Source: Gammaproteobacteria bacterium | GTDB lineage: Bacteria; Pseudomonadota; Gammaproteobacteria; Pseudomonadales; Azotimanducaceae | Assembly: GCA_026706935.1 (NCBI GenBank) | Contig: JAPOXV010000019.1 | Span: 496,001-560,000, forward strand | Direction: 5' to 3' | Length of the DNA: 64,000 nucleotides | In this document: one piece after another, positions 53,100-63,008 of the stretch | How the letters are laid out: each line of letters opens with the position of its first letter | How positions within the stretch are numbered: position 1 is the first letter of the stretch | Position numbers and translations under genes: made by a program | Notes under the pieces: model-generated | The model's input: only the letters and a program-made list of their open reading frames with translations | Database searches by the model: none | What the model was told of the DNA's origin: nothing

Positions 53100-54191
53100 A
53101 TGTCGTCAACGACTTTCAGGTCTGATCCGACTCGTGCGTTACCCGCCATTACCTATCGCGACCAAGCGTGGATGGATGCGGAGATCAACCGGATCTGGCG
53201 CGATGACTGGGTCTTTGTTGCGACCGAAGACGCACTTCAAACGCCCGGTGATCAGCTCCCTATTGACTTATGCGGACAACCGGTGTTGTTGTTACGCGAT
53301 CAACGCGGTGAACTGAAGGCACTGTCGAATCTGTGCGCCCATCGGGGCACATTGCTCGTGGACAAACCGACCAACGGTATCCGCATTCAGTGTCCGTACC
53401 ATGCTTGGACGTACGACGATTCAGGTCGATTGATCATTCTGCCGTTTCAAAGAGACGACGTTATCGATAAGTCAAAACACTCTCTACCTGAATATCGCGT
53501 AGAAAGCTGGCATGGGCTCATCTTCGTTAGTTTGAATGTTGAGGTCGAAGCTCTGTCATCTAGGTTAGAAACAATCGAACCGTATGTCGTGGCTTCTGGG
53601 ATCGATGAGCTACGCCACCGTACGGACCTTGAATCGATCGACGAATGGCAATGCAACTGGAAGATTGCGATCATGAATGCCATGGAGAGTTACCACTTAT
53701 TCAAAGTCCATCCGAATTCGCTTGAACCATACTCTCCCACAAAAGGCTCATACTATGTTGCAGGTTCCGCACGTTCAAGCGTGACAGGTGGAGCGTATAC
53801 GAAACGTAAGGATTACCGCCTCGTCAGCATTCCGCCAGGGTTCGTCGGCGTGCTGTCAGAAGGGAGTTTGCTGTGGTTAGCGACTTATCCAACGGGACCT
53901 CTCAGTTGTCAGATTCGTACCGGTGGTGCGTTCGCGACTAGCGAAAATCGCAACACACTTAGAGATATCGGGGAATGGCTTTCCAATACGATTGAAGCGA
54001 CTGCAATTCCGGATTTCTTGCCCGAAGACAAAGAAATCTGCGAGCGTGTTCAACGCGGCATGACAGGTGATTTCGTGCCGGGTCAGCTGCTATCGGTAGA
54101 ACGGGTCGTACGCGACTTTAATCATTACTACAACTGGCGTTTAAACGGTGTCGAACCGCCACCGGCACATTGCGAACGATCGGTTGATTAA
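53100..54191 (+). CDS. Rieske [2Fe-2S] aromatic-ring-type oxygenase, alpha subunit
   Basis: The Rieske site is CAHRGTLLVDK and CPYHAWTYDDSG (about 76-110). The mononuclear iron site lies in MNAMESYHLFKVHPNSL (about 195-211), where two His and a later Asp bind iron. At 363 residues it matches single-alpha-subunit oxygenases that hydroxylate or demethylate small molecules such as quaternary amines or aromatics. No reductase gene is adjacent. It starts at ATG 53100. It heads the three-gene insertion in the rnf operon. Confidence 0.92.
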   Translation: MSSTTFRSDPTRALPAITYRDQAWMDAEINRIWRDDWVFVATEDALQTPGDQLPIDLCGQPVLLLRDQRGELKALSNLCAHRGTLLVDKPTNGIRIQCPYHAWTYDDSGRLIILPFQRDDVIDKSKHSLPEYRVESWHGLIFVSLNVEVEALSSRLETIEPYVVASGIDELRHRTDLESIDEWQCNWKIAIMNAMESYHLFKVHPNSLEPYSPTKGSYYVAGSARSSVTGGAYTKRKDYRLVSIPPGFVGVLSEGSLLWLATYPTGPLSCQIRTGGAFATSENRNTLRDIGEWLSNTIEATAIPDFLPEDKEICERVQRGMTGDFVPGQLLSVERVVRDFNHYYNWRLNGVEPPPAHCERSVD

Positions 54192-54514
54192 TGCGCGGCT
54201 ATGCATGTGTCCATGGATTTATCGCAGACCGAATCTATATGAGGCCGCGATTGTCGAAATTCGTGAGTCTGTTTACTGAGCGAATTACGCTAAATCGCTA
54301 AGTCATTCAACAATACATTAGGCGCCGAGATTTCCGATATACATGTGCTACTGCCTGTCTCTTTTCTCGCATCCTGCTGCTAAGTCAGTTCGCAACAACA
54401 TGACGAAACCCCAGGTAGCTAAAACACGTCCTTCACGCCAACGTGTACATTCATTCGAGTATGCTGCGTGTGCTAATGACGAAACGTAAATTCCTATAAC
54501 AACAAGAAACACCA
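54192..54514. other. intergenic stretch within the inserted gene block
   Basis: The 323 bases between the Rieske and LLM genes show no gene and no structure I can support. Confidence 0.4.
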
Positions 54515-55519
54515 TTGGACTTCGGACTCGTTCTTCAACCTGACCCACCTGCCCGGCGGATCGTAGAGCTTGCTCAACGCGCGGAGGCAAGCGGGTTAAC
54601 ACATGTCTGGCTCTACGACTCGCCCGTTCTCTGGCAAGAACCATTCATCATCTTTTCACGCGTTCTTGCCGAAACCGAACGCATCATCGTAGGTCCGATG
54701 GTGACGAATCCTGGTTCACGCGATTGGTCGGTGCTTGCCTCGCTCTTCGCCACACTGAACGACGCTTACGGACCACGCACCATATGTGGTATGGGACGCG
54801 GCGATTCAGCACTTCGCTACATCGGTCGAAAACCCAGAACACTTCGAGAGATGACCGAGTGCATGGACGTTGTGAAACGCTTGGTCGCTGGTGAGACTGC
54901 GCTTCTGAACGGAACGGAAGTGCACTTCAATTGGGTCGATGATGGGTGGGACTTGCCCATGTGGGGTAGTGGTTATGGACCACGAGCTCTCGACTGCATT
55001 GGGCGACACTGCGATGGGTTCATTCTGCAACTAGCAGATCCCCAGATTCTCGAATGGACCTTAAGCACGGTACGACAATCCGCAATGGCAGCTAATCGAT
55101 CCATTAGTTCGATCGCGACGTGTGTTGCAGCACCTGCGTACGTGGGTGACGACATGGAGCATCAACGTGATCAATTGCGTTGGTTTGGTGGCATGGTCGG
55201 CAATCATGTCGCAGATATTGTGAGTCGCTACGGTGCTGAAGGTAGCGATGTTCCAAGAGCGCTGACTGACTACATCAAGGCGCGAGGCGCATACGATTAC
55301 TCGCACCATGGGCGCGCCGGAAACCCCTCTACTGATTTCGTACCAGACGAGATCGTGGACCGATTCTGTGTCTTAGGCACGGTCGAAGATCACATCTCTA
55401 AACTCAAAGATCTGAAAAACACAGGCGTCGACCAATTTGCGATCTACTTGATGCACGATGCTCAAGAGGAGACTCTCGGAGCCTATGAAACGGGTGTCAT
55501 ACCTGTCCTGTCAGGTTAA
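54515..55519 (+). CDS. LLM-class flavin-dependent oxidoreductase
   Basis: This is a luciferase-like TIM-barrel oxidoreductase of 334 residues using F420 or FMN. It opens with MDFGLVLQPDPPARRIVELA and has the family core GPMVTNPGSRDWSVLASLFATLN and GMGRGDSALRYIG. I believe it is close to the TIGR03842-type group, members of which are often encoded beside genes of pyrimidine or hydantoin breakdown. The start is TTG 54515. Together with MmsA downstream this hints at breakdown of a pyrimidine-like or branched compound through methylmalonate semialdehyde; that is inference. Confidence 0.85.
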   Translation: MDFGLVLQPDPPARRIVELAQRAEASGLTHVWLYDSPVLWQEPFIIFSRVLAETERIIVGPMVTNPGSRDWSVLASLFATLNDAYGPRTICGMGRGDSALRYIGRKPRTLREMTECMDVVKRLVAGETALLNGTEVHFNWVDDGWDLPMWGSGYGPRALDCIGRHCDGFILQLADPQILEWTLSTVRQSAMAANRSISSIATCVAAPAYVGDDMEHQRDQLRWFGGMVGNHVADIVSRYGAEGSDVPRALTDYIKARGAYDYSHHGRAGNPSTDFVPDEIVDRFCVLGTVEDHISKLKDLKNTGVDQFAIYLMHDAQEETLGAYETGVIPVLSG

Positions 55520-55615
55520 TTTGATGACCTTCCTCTCCAGCGCCACCCGTCTTCAGATCATCTGCTTTGAATCACCATTGACGCTACGCGACACAACTCC
55601 TACGGAGACACACCC

Positions 55616-57103
55616 ATGAAACAGATCAACCATCTGATTAACGGCGTGAGTGAGATCGCCACCTCAAACCGCACAAGCCCCGTGTTCAATCCGGCCACGG
55701 GTCAGCAAACCGCGAATGTCAGTCTTGCTTCCGCCGAAGATGTAGATGCTGCAGTTGCAGCGGCGGCACAAGCCTTTGTCGAATGGCGTCAAGAGTCGAT
55801 AGCGACTCGGACTAAACTGATGTTCCGATTCCGCAATCTCGTCGAAGATCACACAGACGATCTCGCACGCGCCATCACGCTTGAACATGGCAAGGTGCTC
55901 AGCGACGCGGCAGGAGAAGTAGCGCGAGGTCTGGAGAACATCGAATTTGCATGTGGCATTGCGCAACATCTAAAAGGGTCATACAACGAAGCGGCCGCGA
56001 CCGGCGTTAACGTATACACGCTTCGTCAACCACTAGGCGTCGTCGCTGCAATTACGCCGTTCAACTTTCCCGTGATGGTACCTCTGTGGACGATACCTAA
56101 TGCCATCGCGGCGGGTAATACTTACGTACTCAAACCGTCCGAGCGCGATCCATCAGCAGCGTTGTTGTTGGCGGAGTTATTTCATGAAGCAGGATTTCCG
56201 AATGGTGTCCTTAACGTCATTCAGGGTGACAAAGTCGCAGTTGACTGCCTGCTTCAGCATCCAACGATCCAAGCGATTTCATTCGTAGGATCCACCCCCG
56301 TCGCTCAGCACGTCTACGAAACTGGCACAAAAAATGGCAAGCGTGTTCAAGCGCTCGCAGGAGCCAAAAACCACATGGTCGTTCTGCCAGACGCTGACTT
56401 GGACGTCGCTGCCGACGCAGCGGTCTCGGCAGCATACGGTTCCGCTGGCGAGCGATGTATGGCTATATCGGTTCTCGTCGCAGTGGGTTCAATCGCCGAT
56501 GACGTGATCGAAGCTATCCGAGATCGCATAGCCAAGCTCAAAGTCGGTGACGGCACAGATGCTTCTTCTGAAATGGGACCGCTTGTAACTGAAGATCATC
56601 GGTCGCGTGTATCGGGATACATCGCACAAGGCGCAGATGATGGCGCCTCCGTTGTTGTTGATGGACGAAACCAGAACTTCAAAGGTGATGGCTACTTCCT
56701 CGCGCCGACGCTGATCGACCACGTCACGACCGACATGTCGGTTTACACAGACGAGATATTTGGTCCGGTTCTTAGTGTCGTTCGAACGGATACGTACGAA
56801 GAAGCGCTTCAGCTCATTCAGGACAATCGATGGGGGAATGGTGCGGCGATCTTCACCCGACACGGCGGCGCAGCTCGTGCTTTTCAGGACGAGGTCGAAG
56901 CCGGAATGGTGGGCATCAACGTACCGATACCAGTGCCTGTGGGATACCACAGCTTTGGGGGATGGAACGACTCATTATTCGGCGATACCAGCATGTATGG
57001 ACCAGACGGCGTACGCTTCTTTACTCGCCCTAAAGTTGTGACATCGCGATGGTCCTCGTTAGAAGAAAGCTCTGTCGATCTCGGTTTTCCGCGGAATAGC
57101 TAA
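55616..57103 (+). CDS. mmsA: CoA-acylating methylmalonate-semialdehyde dehydrogenase
   Basis: MmsA turns methylmalonate semialdehyde (from valine or thymine) or malonate semialdehyde (from uracil) into propionyl- or acetyl-CoA. The 495 residues show the start HLINGVSEI, the NAD site ITPFNFPVMVPLWTIPNA, FVGSTPVAQHVYETG, the catalytic Cys in GSAGERCMAIS, and the MmsA-specific INVPIPVPVGYHSFGGW. GGAG stands nine bases before ATG 55616. It ends 34 bases before rnfE. Confidence 0.95.
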   Translation: MKQINHLINGVSEIATSNRTSPVFNPATGQQTANVSLASAEDVDAAVAAAAQAFVEWRQESIATRTKLMFRFRNLVEDHTDDLARAITLEHGKVLSDAAGEVARGLENIEFACGIAQHLKGSYNEAAATGVNVYTLRQPLGVVAAITPFNFPVMVPLWTIPNAIAAGNTYVLKPSERDPSAALLLAELFHEAGFPNGVLNVIQGDKVAVDCLLQHPTIQAISFVGSTPVAQHVYETGTKNGKRVQALAGAKNHMVVLPDADLDVAADAAVSAAYGSAGERCMAISVLVAVGSIADDVIEAIRDRIAKLKVGDGTDASSEMGPLVTEDHRSRVSGYIAQGADDGASVVVDGRNQNFKGDGYFLAPTLIDHVTTDMSVYTDEIFGPVLSVVRTDTYEEALQLIQDNRWGNGAAIFTRHGGAARAFQDEVEAGMVGINVPIPVPVGYHSFGGWNDSLFGDTSMYGPDGVRFFTRPKVVTSRWSSLEESSVDLGFPRNS

Positions 57104-57137
57104 TCGAACGAAATCTAGGAGCAATCTAAGAAAACTC

Positions 57138-57728
57138 GTGCTGAAGCAGTTCTTAAAACGCAATCTTTGGTCTCAGAACGTCGCGGCAGTCCAGCTGCTC
57201 GGACTCTGTCCGTTACTCGCAGTCAGCAATTCCGTCGCTAACGCCAGTGGTTTAGCGATCGCTAGCGCCTTTGTACTTATCGGATCCGCCACCCTGATTT
57301 CATTACTGAGGCGGTTGATTCCAGATGTCGTACGACTTCCGATGTTCGTACTAGTCATCGCGACCTTCACAACGATCGTCGTACTGATCATGGAAGCGTT
57401 CGCTTTCTCGCTCTACATGCAAATCGCACTGTTTATGCAGATCATCGTTACAAATTGCATGATCCTTGGACGGATTAATCAAGTTGCTAGTAAAGAGAAA
57501 CTGGGTGTAGCTGTTCTCGATGCGGTAACGACTAGCGTTGGATTTGCCATCGTGTTAATCGGGTTTGGAGCCGTACGCGAACTGACTTCCCTCGCTCTGC
57601 CACTTGCACTAGACCCGACAGGTGCTTTCCTCATCTTTGGGTTGTTGCTTGCTGGATACCAATTTGTGGATCGTCGTATAGAAGACCGCACTCCACCCAA
57701 CATCGTATCTCAAGCGGAAGCTCTTTGA
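57138..57728 (+). CDS. rnfE: Rnf electron transport complex subunit E
   Basis: RnfE is the sixth Rnf membrane subunit, related to RnfA. The 196 residues have six helices and the matching LWSQNVAAVQLLGLCPLLAVS and VTNCMILGR. It starts at GTG 57138 and ends in a TTGA overlap with nth. It is separated from rnfG by the Rieske, LLM and mmsA genes. Confidence 0.95.
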   Translation: MLKQFLKRNLWSQNVAAVQLLGLCPLLAVSNSVANASGLAIASAFVLIGSATLISLLRRLIPDVVRLPMFVLVIATFTTIVVLIMEAFAFSLYMQIALFMQIIVTNCMILGRINQVASKEKLGVAVLDAVTTSVGFAIVLIGFGAVRELTSLALPLALDPTGAFLIFGLLLAGYQFVDRRIEDRTPPNIVSQAEAL

Positions 57729-58366
57729 ACCGCGCGAAACGCACAGCGATTTTCGAACGTCTTCGTGCCGTGGACCCAGACCCAACAACCGAGCTCGATT
57801 TCGGATCGCCGTTCGAGTTACTTATCTCTGTAATCCTGTCGGCTCAAGCGACGGATGTCTCGGTAAATGCGGCAACCGCCAAACTGTTCAAGGTCGCGAA
57901 CACGCCCGACAAAATGCTTGAGCTTGGTGAAGAAAAACTACAGGATTACATTCGGACCATCGGTCTTTTTCGCGGAAAGGCGAAGAACATCATCGCGACG
58001 AGTCGAATCCTCATCGAGCAATTCAACGGCGAGATTCCTAGAGACCGAGAGCAGCTTGAGACGCTACCCGGAGTCGGGCGAAAAACTGCCAATGTTGTGC
58101 TGAATACAGCCTTCGGGATGCCAACGATTGCGGTGGATACGCACATCTTCCGTGTCGGTAACCGGACGAAGATTGCACACGGCAAAACGCCGCGCGAGGT
58201 TGAAGATCGTCTCGTTCGTTTAGTTCCCGAAGAATTTCAACAGGGTGCCCATCACTGGCTAATCCTGCACGGCAGGTACGTGTGCAAAGCGAGACGCCCG
58301 CTCTGTGGTCGTTGCGTCATCAATGAACTGTGTGAATATCGGCACAAAAACGACGATATCGACTAA
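57725..58366 (+). CDS. nth: endonuclease III
   Basis: Nth removes oxidised pyrimidines from DNA and cuts at abasic sites. The helix-hairpin-helix with catalytic Lys reads LPGVGRKTANVV, the catalytic Asp is in VDTHIFRVGNR, and the 4Fe-4S loop is complete: C-x6-C-x2-C-x5-C in CKARRPLCGRCVINELC. TTG 57725 overlaps rnfE and gives 213 residues starting like E. coli MNKAKR. Location after rnfE is conserved. Confidence 0.97.
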   Translation: MNRAKRTAIFERLRAVDPDPTTELDFGSPFELLISVILSAQATDVSVNAATAKLFKVANTPDKMLELGEEKLQDYIRTIGLFRGKAKNIIATSRILIEQFNGEIPRDREQLETLPGVGRKTANVVLNTAFGMPTIAVDTHIFRVGNRTKIAHGKTPREVEDRLVRLVPEEFQQGAHHWLILHGRYVCKARRPLCGRCVINELCEYRHKNDDID

Positions 58367-58509
58367 TGCACCAATAGGCTAGATAAATCTCTTCGAAGCA
58401 TGAGTCTGACACGTTGCATCAACCTTCTTGAACCCGTTCGCGTCACTTGAGTTCAATGTTCTCATCTGCGGGAGACACGATACCTCGACGTTAGTAAGAA
58501 GCGCGCTCG

Positions 58510-58537
58510 TGCGAGCGACTAACCAAAATCGCTCGCA
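58510..58537. terminator. inverted repeat after nth
   Basis: TGCGAGCGA and TCGCTCGCA form a perfect nine-pair stem around CTAACCAAAA, 143 bases after nth. It could end the rnf-nth transcript or control the toxin-antitoxin pair that follows; no T-run is present. Confidence 0.45.
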
Positions 58538-58608
58538 TGCGCCAATACTCATGCGAATTTAGAATTGACGATTAACTGTGCACTCAAGATTTAGTAAGAC
58601 ACACTCTG

Positions 58609-58947
58609 ATGACCGAGAGCAATTCACGTCTGAAAATAAACGTCCCGTACGACGAAATTAAGGCGTTTTGTGAAAAATGGGGAGTCTCACGGATTGAGGT
58701 TTTCGGATCTGCCATACGCGATGATTTCGACCCCGAGACGAGCGATATAGATCTGATGCTAAGTAGACCCAACCCGCCACGGGTGCGCATTTCACTGTTT
58801 GATGAAGTGACTATGTGTGACGATCTAGCTGAGATTTTTGGGCGAAAAGTAGATCTAGTTTGGCGATCGTCAATTGAGTCGCACTATAACCAAATTCGGA
58901 AGAACTCAATCTTAGAGCGTACTGAAACTATCTATGACGCACCATAG
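58609..58947 (+). CDS. mntA: MNT-domain antitoxin nucleotidyltransferase
   Basis: This 112-residue minimal nucleotidyltransferase has the GSx10DxD motif in FGSAIRDDFDPETSDIDLM. In HEPN/MNT modules such proteins neutralise the HEPN toxin by adding AMP residues to it. The gene begins at ATG 58609 and overlaps the toxin gene by 14 bases. The region is more AT-rich than the nearby housekeeping genes, fitting a mobile module. Confidence 0.88.
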   Translation: MTESNSRLKINVPYDEIKAFCEKWGVSRIEVFGSAIRDDFDPETSDIDLMLSRPNPPRVRISLFDEVTMCDDLAEIFGRKVDLVWRSSIESHYNQIRKNSILERTETIYDAP

Positions 58948-59284
58948 CGATGCGGCGTGGATCATCGATATGCTCCATGTAATGCGAAGAATTGTTGCCG
59001 AAACTGATGGTATTTCTTTTCCAATTTATCTAAATGATGGCAGACTCCAGCGATCTTGCTTATACGATCTTATGGTTTTGGGTGAAGCGAGTGGAAATCT
59101 ATCCGACGAATTCAAAGATAAGTATGGTCGGATTCCATGGCATCAGATGACGGGGTTGAGAAACAGGTTGATTCATGAGTACTTTAATGTTAATCATGCA
59201 ATCGTTTGGGAAGTTTTGACGAACGAAATCCCAGACTTGCTGCCGTTAGTTGAAACGTTAAGCAGTGAACTAGACCAACAGTAA
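58934..59284 (+). CDS. hepT: HEPN-domain RNase toxin
   Basis: The 116-residue protein is a HepT-like toxin. The RNase motif R-x4-H is seen in RNRLIHEY (about 77-84), including the Tyr that MntA modifies in known systems, and LGEASGNLSDEF is typical of the family. Together with mntA upstream it forms a complete HEPN/MNT pair. Confidence 0.88.
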   Translation: MTHHSDAAWIIDMLHVMRRIVAETDGISFPIYLNDGRLQRSCLYDLMVLGEASGNLSDEFKDKYGRIPWHQMTGLRNRLIHEYFNVNHAIVWEVLTNEIPDLLPLVETLSSELDQQ

Positions 59285-59420
59285 TCTCCCGATCGCTAGT
59301 GCGAAGTCACCAATACGGATGCTGTTTCAACGCAGGTTTGACCGAACATTAGTGCAAGTAACAAGACACAACTGTACGAACTATCTCAACGCGTAGTTTC
59401 CACACGAACACGTTCAGCCC

Positions 59421-60656
59421 CTATCTAGGCCATCCAACAGTACCGGTTTCATTACTACGCCCCTTTCGTGCCGCTGTTTTCAATCGAAGCGCGTTCAGTC
59501 TGATAAATCCTGTGGCGTCAGCTTGGTTATACGCACCTTCGTCCTCGTCAAACGTTACCGTCGCCTCGTCGTACAAGCTGGTTAGTTCCGACCAACGACC
59601 AACAGTGGTTACCGTGCCTTTATGGAGCTTCATTCGCACTCGGCCACTGACCGGTTTCTGTGTCTCGTCGATGAATGTTTGCAGTGCAAGTCGTTCAGGT
59701 GACCACCAATATCCGTTGTAGATGATCTTCGCGTACTTAGGCATCAGTTCGTCCCGAAGATGAGTTACCTCGCGGTCGAGTGTGATGGATTCCATGGCGC
59801 GATGTGCAGTCAACAGAATTGTGCCACCAGGTGTCTCATAGCACCCACGCGATTTCATACCTACGAATCGGTTCTCGACCATGTCGAGACGTCCAATACC
59901 GTGTGCACCACCTAGTTCGTTCAAACGTGTGAGCATCTGTGCGGGTGTCAGTTTCTCTCCGTTCAACTCCTCGGGATCACCACACCTGAAATCAATTTCT
60001 ACGTACTCAGGTTCGTTGGGTGCGTCAAGTAACGATGCAGTTCGGCGCCACATCGATTCAGACGGCTCTACACCTGGATCTTCCAATTCCCCTCCTTCGT
60101 ACGATATGTGCAGTAGATTCGCGTCCATGGAATACGGTGATTCTTCGCCACGTGTGAATTCGACGGGTATCTGATGCTTCTCACAGTAATCCATCATCGA
60201 AACGCGCGTATTTAGGTCCCACTCTCGATGCGGCGCGATCACCTTAATATCCGGCGCTAATGCCATTGCACCTAGCTCAAATCGAACTTGATCGTTTCCC
60301 TTACCTGTTGCGCCATGCGCGATTCCAGTTGCGCCACTGGATTTCGCAATCTCGACGAGTCGTTTGGCGATCAGTGGACGTGCGATGCTCGTACCGAGTA
60401 AGTACTCACCTTCATAGACGGTATTCGCTCGAAACATTGGGAACACATAGTCGCGTACGAAGTCCTCCTGCAGGTCCTCAATGTGGATTTCGGACACGCC
60501 CATGGCTTCAGCTTTTGTTCGCGCCGGCTCAAGTTCTTCGCCCTGTCCAATGTCAGCTGTAAACGTGATGACCTCAACCTGCCGTTCTTCCTGAAGCCAT
60601 CGGCAAATCACGGACGTGTCCAATCCGCCAGAATAAGCGAGAACTACCTTTTCCAT
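59421..60656 (-). CDS. argG: argininosuccinate synthase
   Basis: ArgG joins citrulline and aspartate in arginine synthesis. The ATP site [11 protein letters not shown] is at residues 8-18; other blocks are [27 protein letters not shown] and the tetramer region [19 protein letters not shown]. It has 411 residues, starting at ATG 60656. It stands alone on the minus strand. Confidence 0.97.
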   Translation of the reverse strand: MEKVVLAYSGGLDTSVICRWLQEERQVEVITFTADIGQGEELEPARTKAEAMGVSEIHIEDLQEDFVRDYVFPMFRANTVYEGEYLLGTSIARPLIAKRLVEIAKSSGATGIAHGATGKGNDQVRFELGAMALAPDIKVIAPHREWDLNTRVSMMDYCEKHQIPVEFTRGEESPYSMDANLLHISYEGGELEDPGVEPSESMWRRTASLLDAPNEPEYVEIDFRCGDPEELNGEKLTPAQMLTRLNELGGAHGIGRLDMVENRFVGMKSRGCYETPGGTILLTAHRAMESITLDREVTHLRDELMPKYAKIIYNGYWWSPERLALQTFIDETQKPVSGRVRMKLHKGTVTTVGRWSELTSLYDEATVTFDEDEGAYNQADATGFIRLNALRLKTAARKGRSNETGTVGWPR

Positions 60657-60880
60657 TAGTAGGCTTCGTATAGCGAAGCGTAAATTATCGAATTGCTCTA
60701 ACCTTCACGCCCGATACTTGGCAAGTTCACTGAGCGTTCAAGGTCACATAAATCTAAGTATGCTTCGATAGTGCGTGTTCCTCTGAGACTTGCTTGTCAT
60801 TTCTGTGGAGCGCATAGGCGAACTGAAAAGACAACTGTTTCACATCTAACGCACAATTCCTCTCACGAGCGTCGCGTAGC

Positions 60881-61480
60881 GTGAACTTAAACGATCGATT
60901 CCGCGCTTTTCTTCCGGTCGTCGTTGATGTTGAAACAGGAGGCGTCGATCCTACTCAACACGCATTGCTTGAGCTCGCTGTTGTATTGCTTCGGTGGGAG
61001 AACGATCGTCTGTCACCAGACGCGATCCACACCTGGAACATCGAGCCACATCCCGCTACTATCGTTACTGAGAAGTCCATCGAACTCACTCAAATCGATC
61101 CCGCTGACGCAGACCGGGGTAGCGTTGACGAAGAAACCGCATTACGCGAGAGCTTCCGCATTATTCGAAAAGCAGTGAAGGACGCGGACTGTAAGCGCGC
61201 CGTGTTAACGGGTCACAATGCCCATTTCGACCATCGTTTTATCATGGAAGCAGCCGCGCGGAACAAAGTAGGACGAAATCCCTTTCATCCGTTTACCGTA
61301 ATCGATACGGCTTCCCTCAGCGCGGTCGCGCTAGGTCATACAGTCTTACATGAAGCCGCGAGGCGAATCGGCATGGATTTTGACAAAGACGCCGCGCACT
61401 CAGCGAGCTACGACGCCGAGATCACAGCAAGAGTATTCTGCGCGATTGTGAACCAGTCGAACTACTCTGCCGACGCTTGA
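60881..61480 (+). CDS. rnt: ribonuclease T
   Basis: RNase T trims 3' ends of tRNA and other stable RNAs. The 199 residues carry the three exonuclease motifs: VVDVETGGVDP, TGHNAHFDHRFI and HSASYDAEITAR, with five acidic and His catalytic residues present. GTG 60881 is the start. It converges on and overlaps grxD by 19 bases; the rnt/grxD pair is conserved in gammaproteobacteria. Confidence 0.94.
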   Translation: MNLNDRFRAFLPVVVDVETGGVDPTQHALLELAVVLLRWENDRLSPDAIHTWNIEPHPATIVTEKSIELTQIDPADADRGSVDEETALRESFRIIRKAVKDADCKRAVLTGHNAHFDHRFIMEAAARNKVGRNPFHPFTVIDTASLSAVALGHTVLHEAARRIGMDFDKDAAHSASYDAEITARVFCAIVNQSNYSADA

Positions 61481-61806
61481 GCGTTAGATGTCGCGTCTTC
61501 TAGCAAAGGCTTAAGTTCACCGTTCTCATGCATTTCTGAGACGATATCACAACCTCCGACGAGTTCACCTTCCACGTACAGCTGCGGGAACGTCGGCCAG
61601 TCAGCGATCTGCGGCAACGTCGCTCGTATATCGGGATTGCTTAGCACATCTACGTATGCGAAACGCTGTCCGCAATCGATCAGGCACTGTACCGTACGTA
61701 ACGAAAAGCCACACTGCGGAGCCGAAGGAGATCCCTTCATATATAAGAGAATCGGGTTGTCGTTAATCTGACCACGGATCGTGTCTTCAACGCTCGCTTC
61801 GCTCAT
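61462..61806 (-). CDS. grxD: monothiol glutaredoxin
   Basis: The CGFS active site (about residues 32-35, APQCGFSLRT) and WPTFPQLYVEGELVGGCDI identify a Grx4-type monothiol glutaredoxin, which carries Fe-S clusters with BolA. It has 114 residues from ATG 61806. Confidence 0.95.
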   Translation of the reverse strand: MSEASVEDTIRGQINDNPILLYMKGSPSAPQCGFSLRTVQCLIDCGQRFAYVDVLSNPDIRATLPQIADWPTFPQLYVEGELVGGCDIVSEMHENGELKPLLEDATSNAQASAE

Positions 61807-62102
61807 GGCTTCCCTGACTGGCGGTGCTTTATTGAGAGTGGAAAGTTTAGCGATTGGGGTCAGTATTCTGACGAAATGAGTCCAAAACGCGAATTTGATC
61901 GATATGAGCGGATGCGAAAATAGGCCCCTGAAAACTCAACCATACTCGAAAGCGTTCACGAACGTACGAACTCGGTCGAATAGTGGCGATATAAAGTATC
62001 GATCGGACAGATTAACTTGCGGTACCGTCGTATAGAGATTAGTCGATGCCAAAGCACTTCTCGGATCCGTAGAAACATCCTCAACTGAAAAGGAATCACG
62101 CG

Positions 62103-62849
62103 ATGACGCAATCAGAGCTACCCGATGAACAACAGGTGAGCTGGCAACCCTGGGGATTCTGGGCGACAGCTGGATTAGGACTCGTTGTATTGATTGTGTA
62201 CTTGGTGCTTTCCGGGTTAACTGTCATTCCTCTGAGTATTGCGTTCAGCGGCGAAAGCGCGGAATCCGTAACAGTCGAAACATTGGGCTCAAATCAAAAC
62301 GCCATCGTAGTCTCGACGCTCATCTCGGCAGTAATCAGTGGCCTGCTAATCCTCTTCATTGCGGGGAGACGCAAAGCGTCGTCGTGGAAGGAATATCTTT
62401 CAGTTCATCGGCCAATAGCGAAGGATTTGTTCATCTGGTTGGGTATTACGGTCGCGACGGTTATTCTGCTGGGTTTACTTGGTATGTTGCTCGATCGACC
62501 CGCTGTACAAGAGCAGTGGGCTGACTTATATAAGGCTTCGGCCATCGTTCCTTTGCTCCTTCTTGCAGTCATCGCAGCACCATTATTTGAGGAATCCCTC
62601 TTTCGCGGGTTTCTGTTCACAGGTTGGTCTCAATCCAAACTGGGCGTTACAGGCACAGTCATTCTCACGGCAGTGTTCTTCACTGCACTACATGCGCAAT
62701 ACGACCTATTTGACTTAGGACAGGTGCTTGTACTCGGATTATTGCTCGGAATCGCAAGGTACAAGAGTGGATCGCTTCTGGTTCCTATCGCTATGCATGC
62801 GCTTACTAATGCGCTCGCATTCGCACAGATGGCATTCATTCTCGGTTGA
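62103..62849 (+). CDS. CPBP-family intramembrane metalloprotease
   Basis: The 248 residues span about seven helices. Family motifs are EESLFRGFLF (about 160), ALHAQYD (about 197) and PIAMHALTNAL (about 234), giving the Glu and His residues of this intramembrane protease group. Some members process peptides or bacteriocin-related proteins; no such partner is near. AAAGGA lies eleven bases before ATG 62103. Confidence 0.88.
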   Translation: MTQSELPDEQQVSWQPWGFWATAGLGLVVLIVYLVLSGLTVIPLSIAFSGESAESVTVETLGSNQNAIVVSTLISAVISGLLILFIAGRRKASSWKEYLSVHRPIAKDLFIWLGITVATVILLGLLGMLLDRPAVQEQWADLYKASAIVPLLLLAVIAAPLFEESLFRGFLFTGWSQSKLGVTGTVILTAVFFTALHAQYDLFDLGQVLVLGLLLGIARYKSGSLLVPIAMHALTNALAFAQMAFILG

Positions 62850-63008
62850 ATAGCGATCAAATACGAAAGTGACACCTCGTCATCGATATCGCATCTTCTA
62901 TCGTTGTAGCCATAGCATCGGCTTCCACGTACGCCGACAAGGCGACACACCCCCGCGGAAAGTGTCAACCTTTGCGATACTTGAAGTGATTTGACGCGAG
63001 GAATCACA

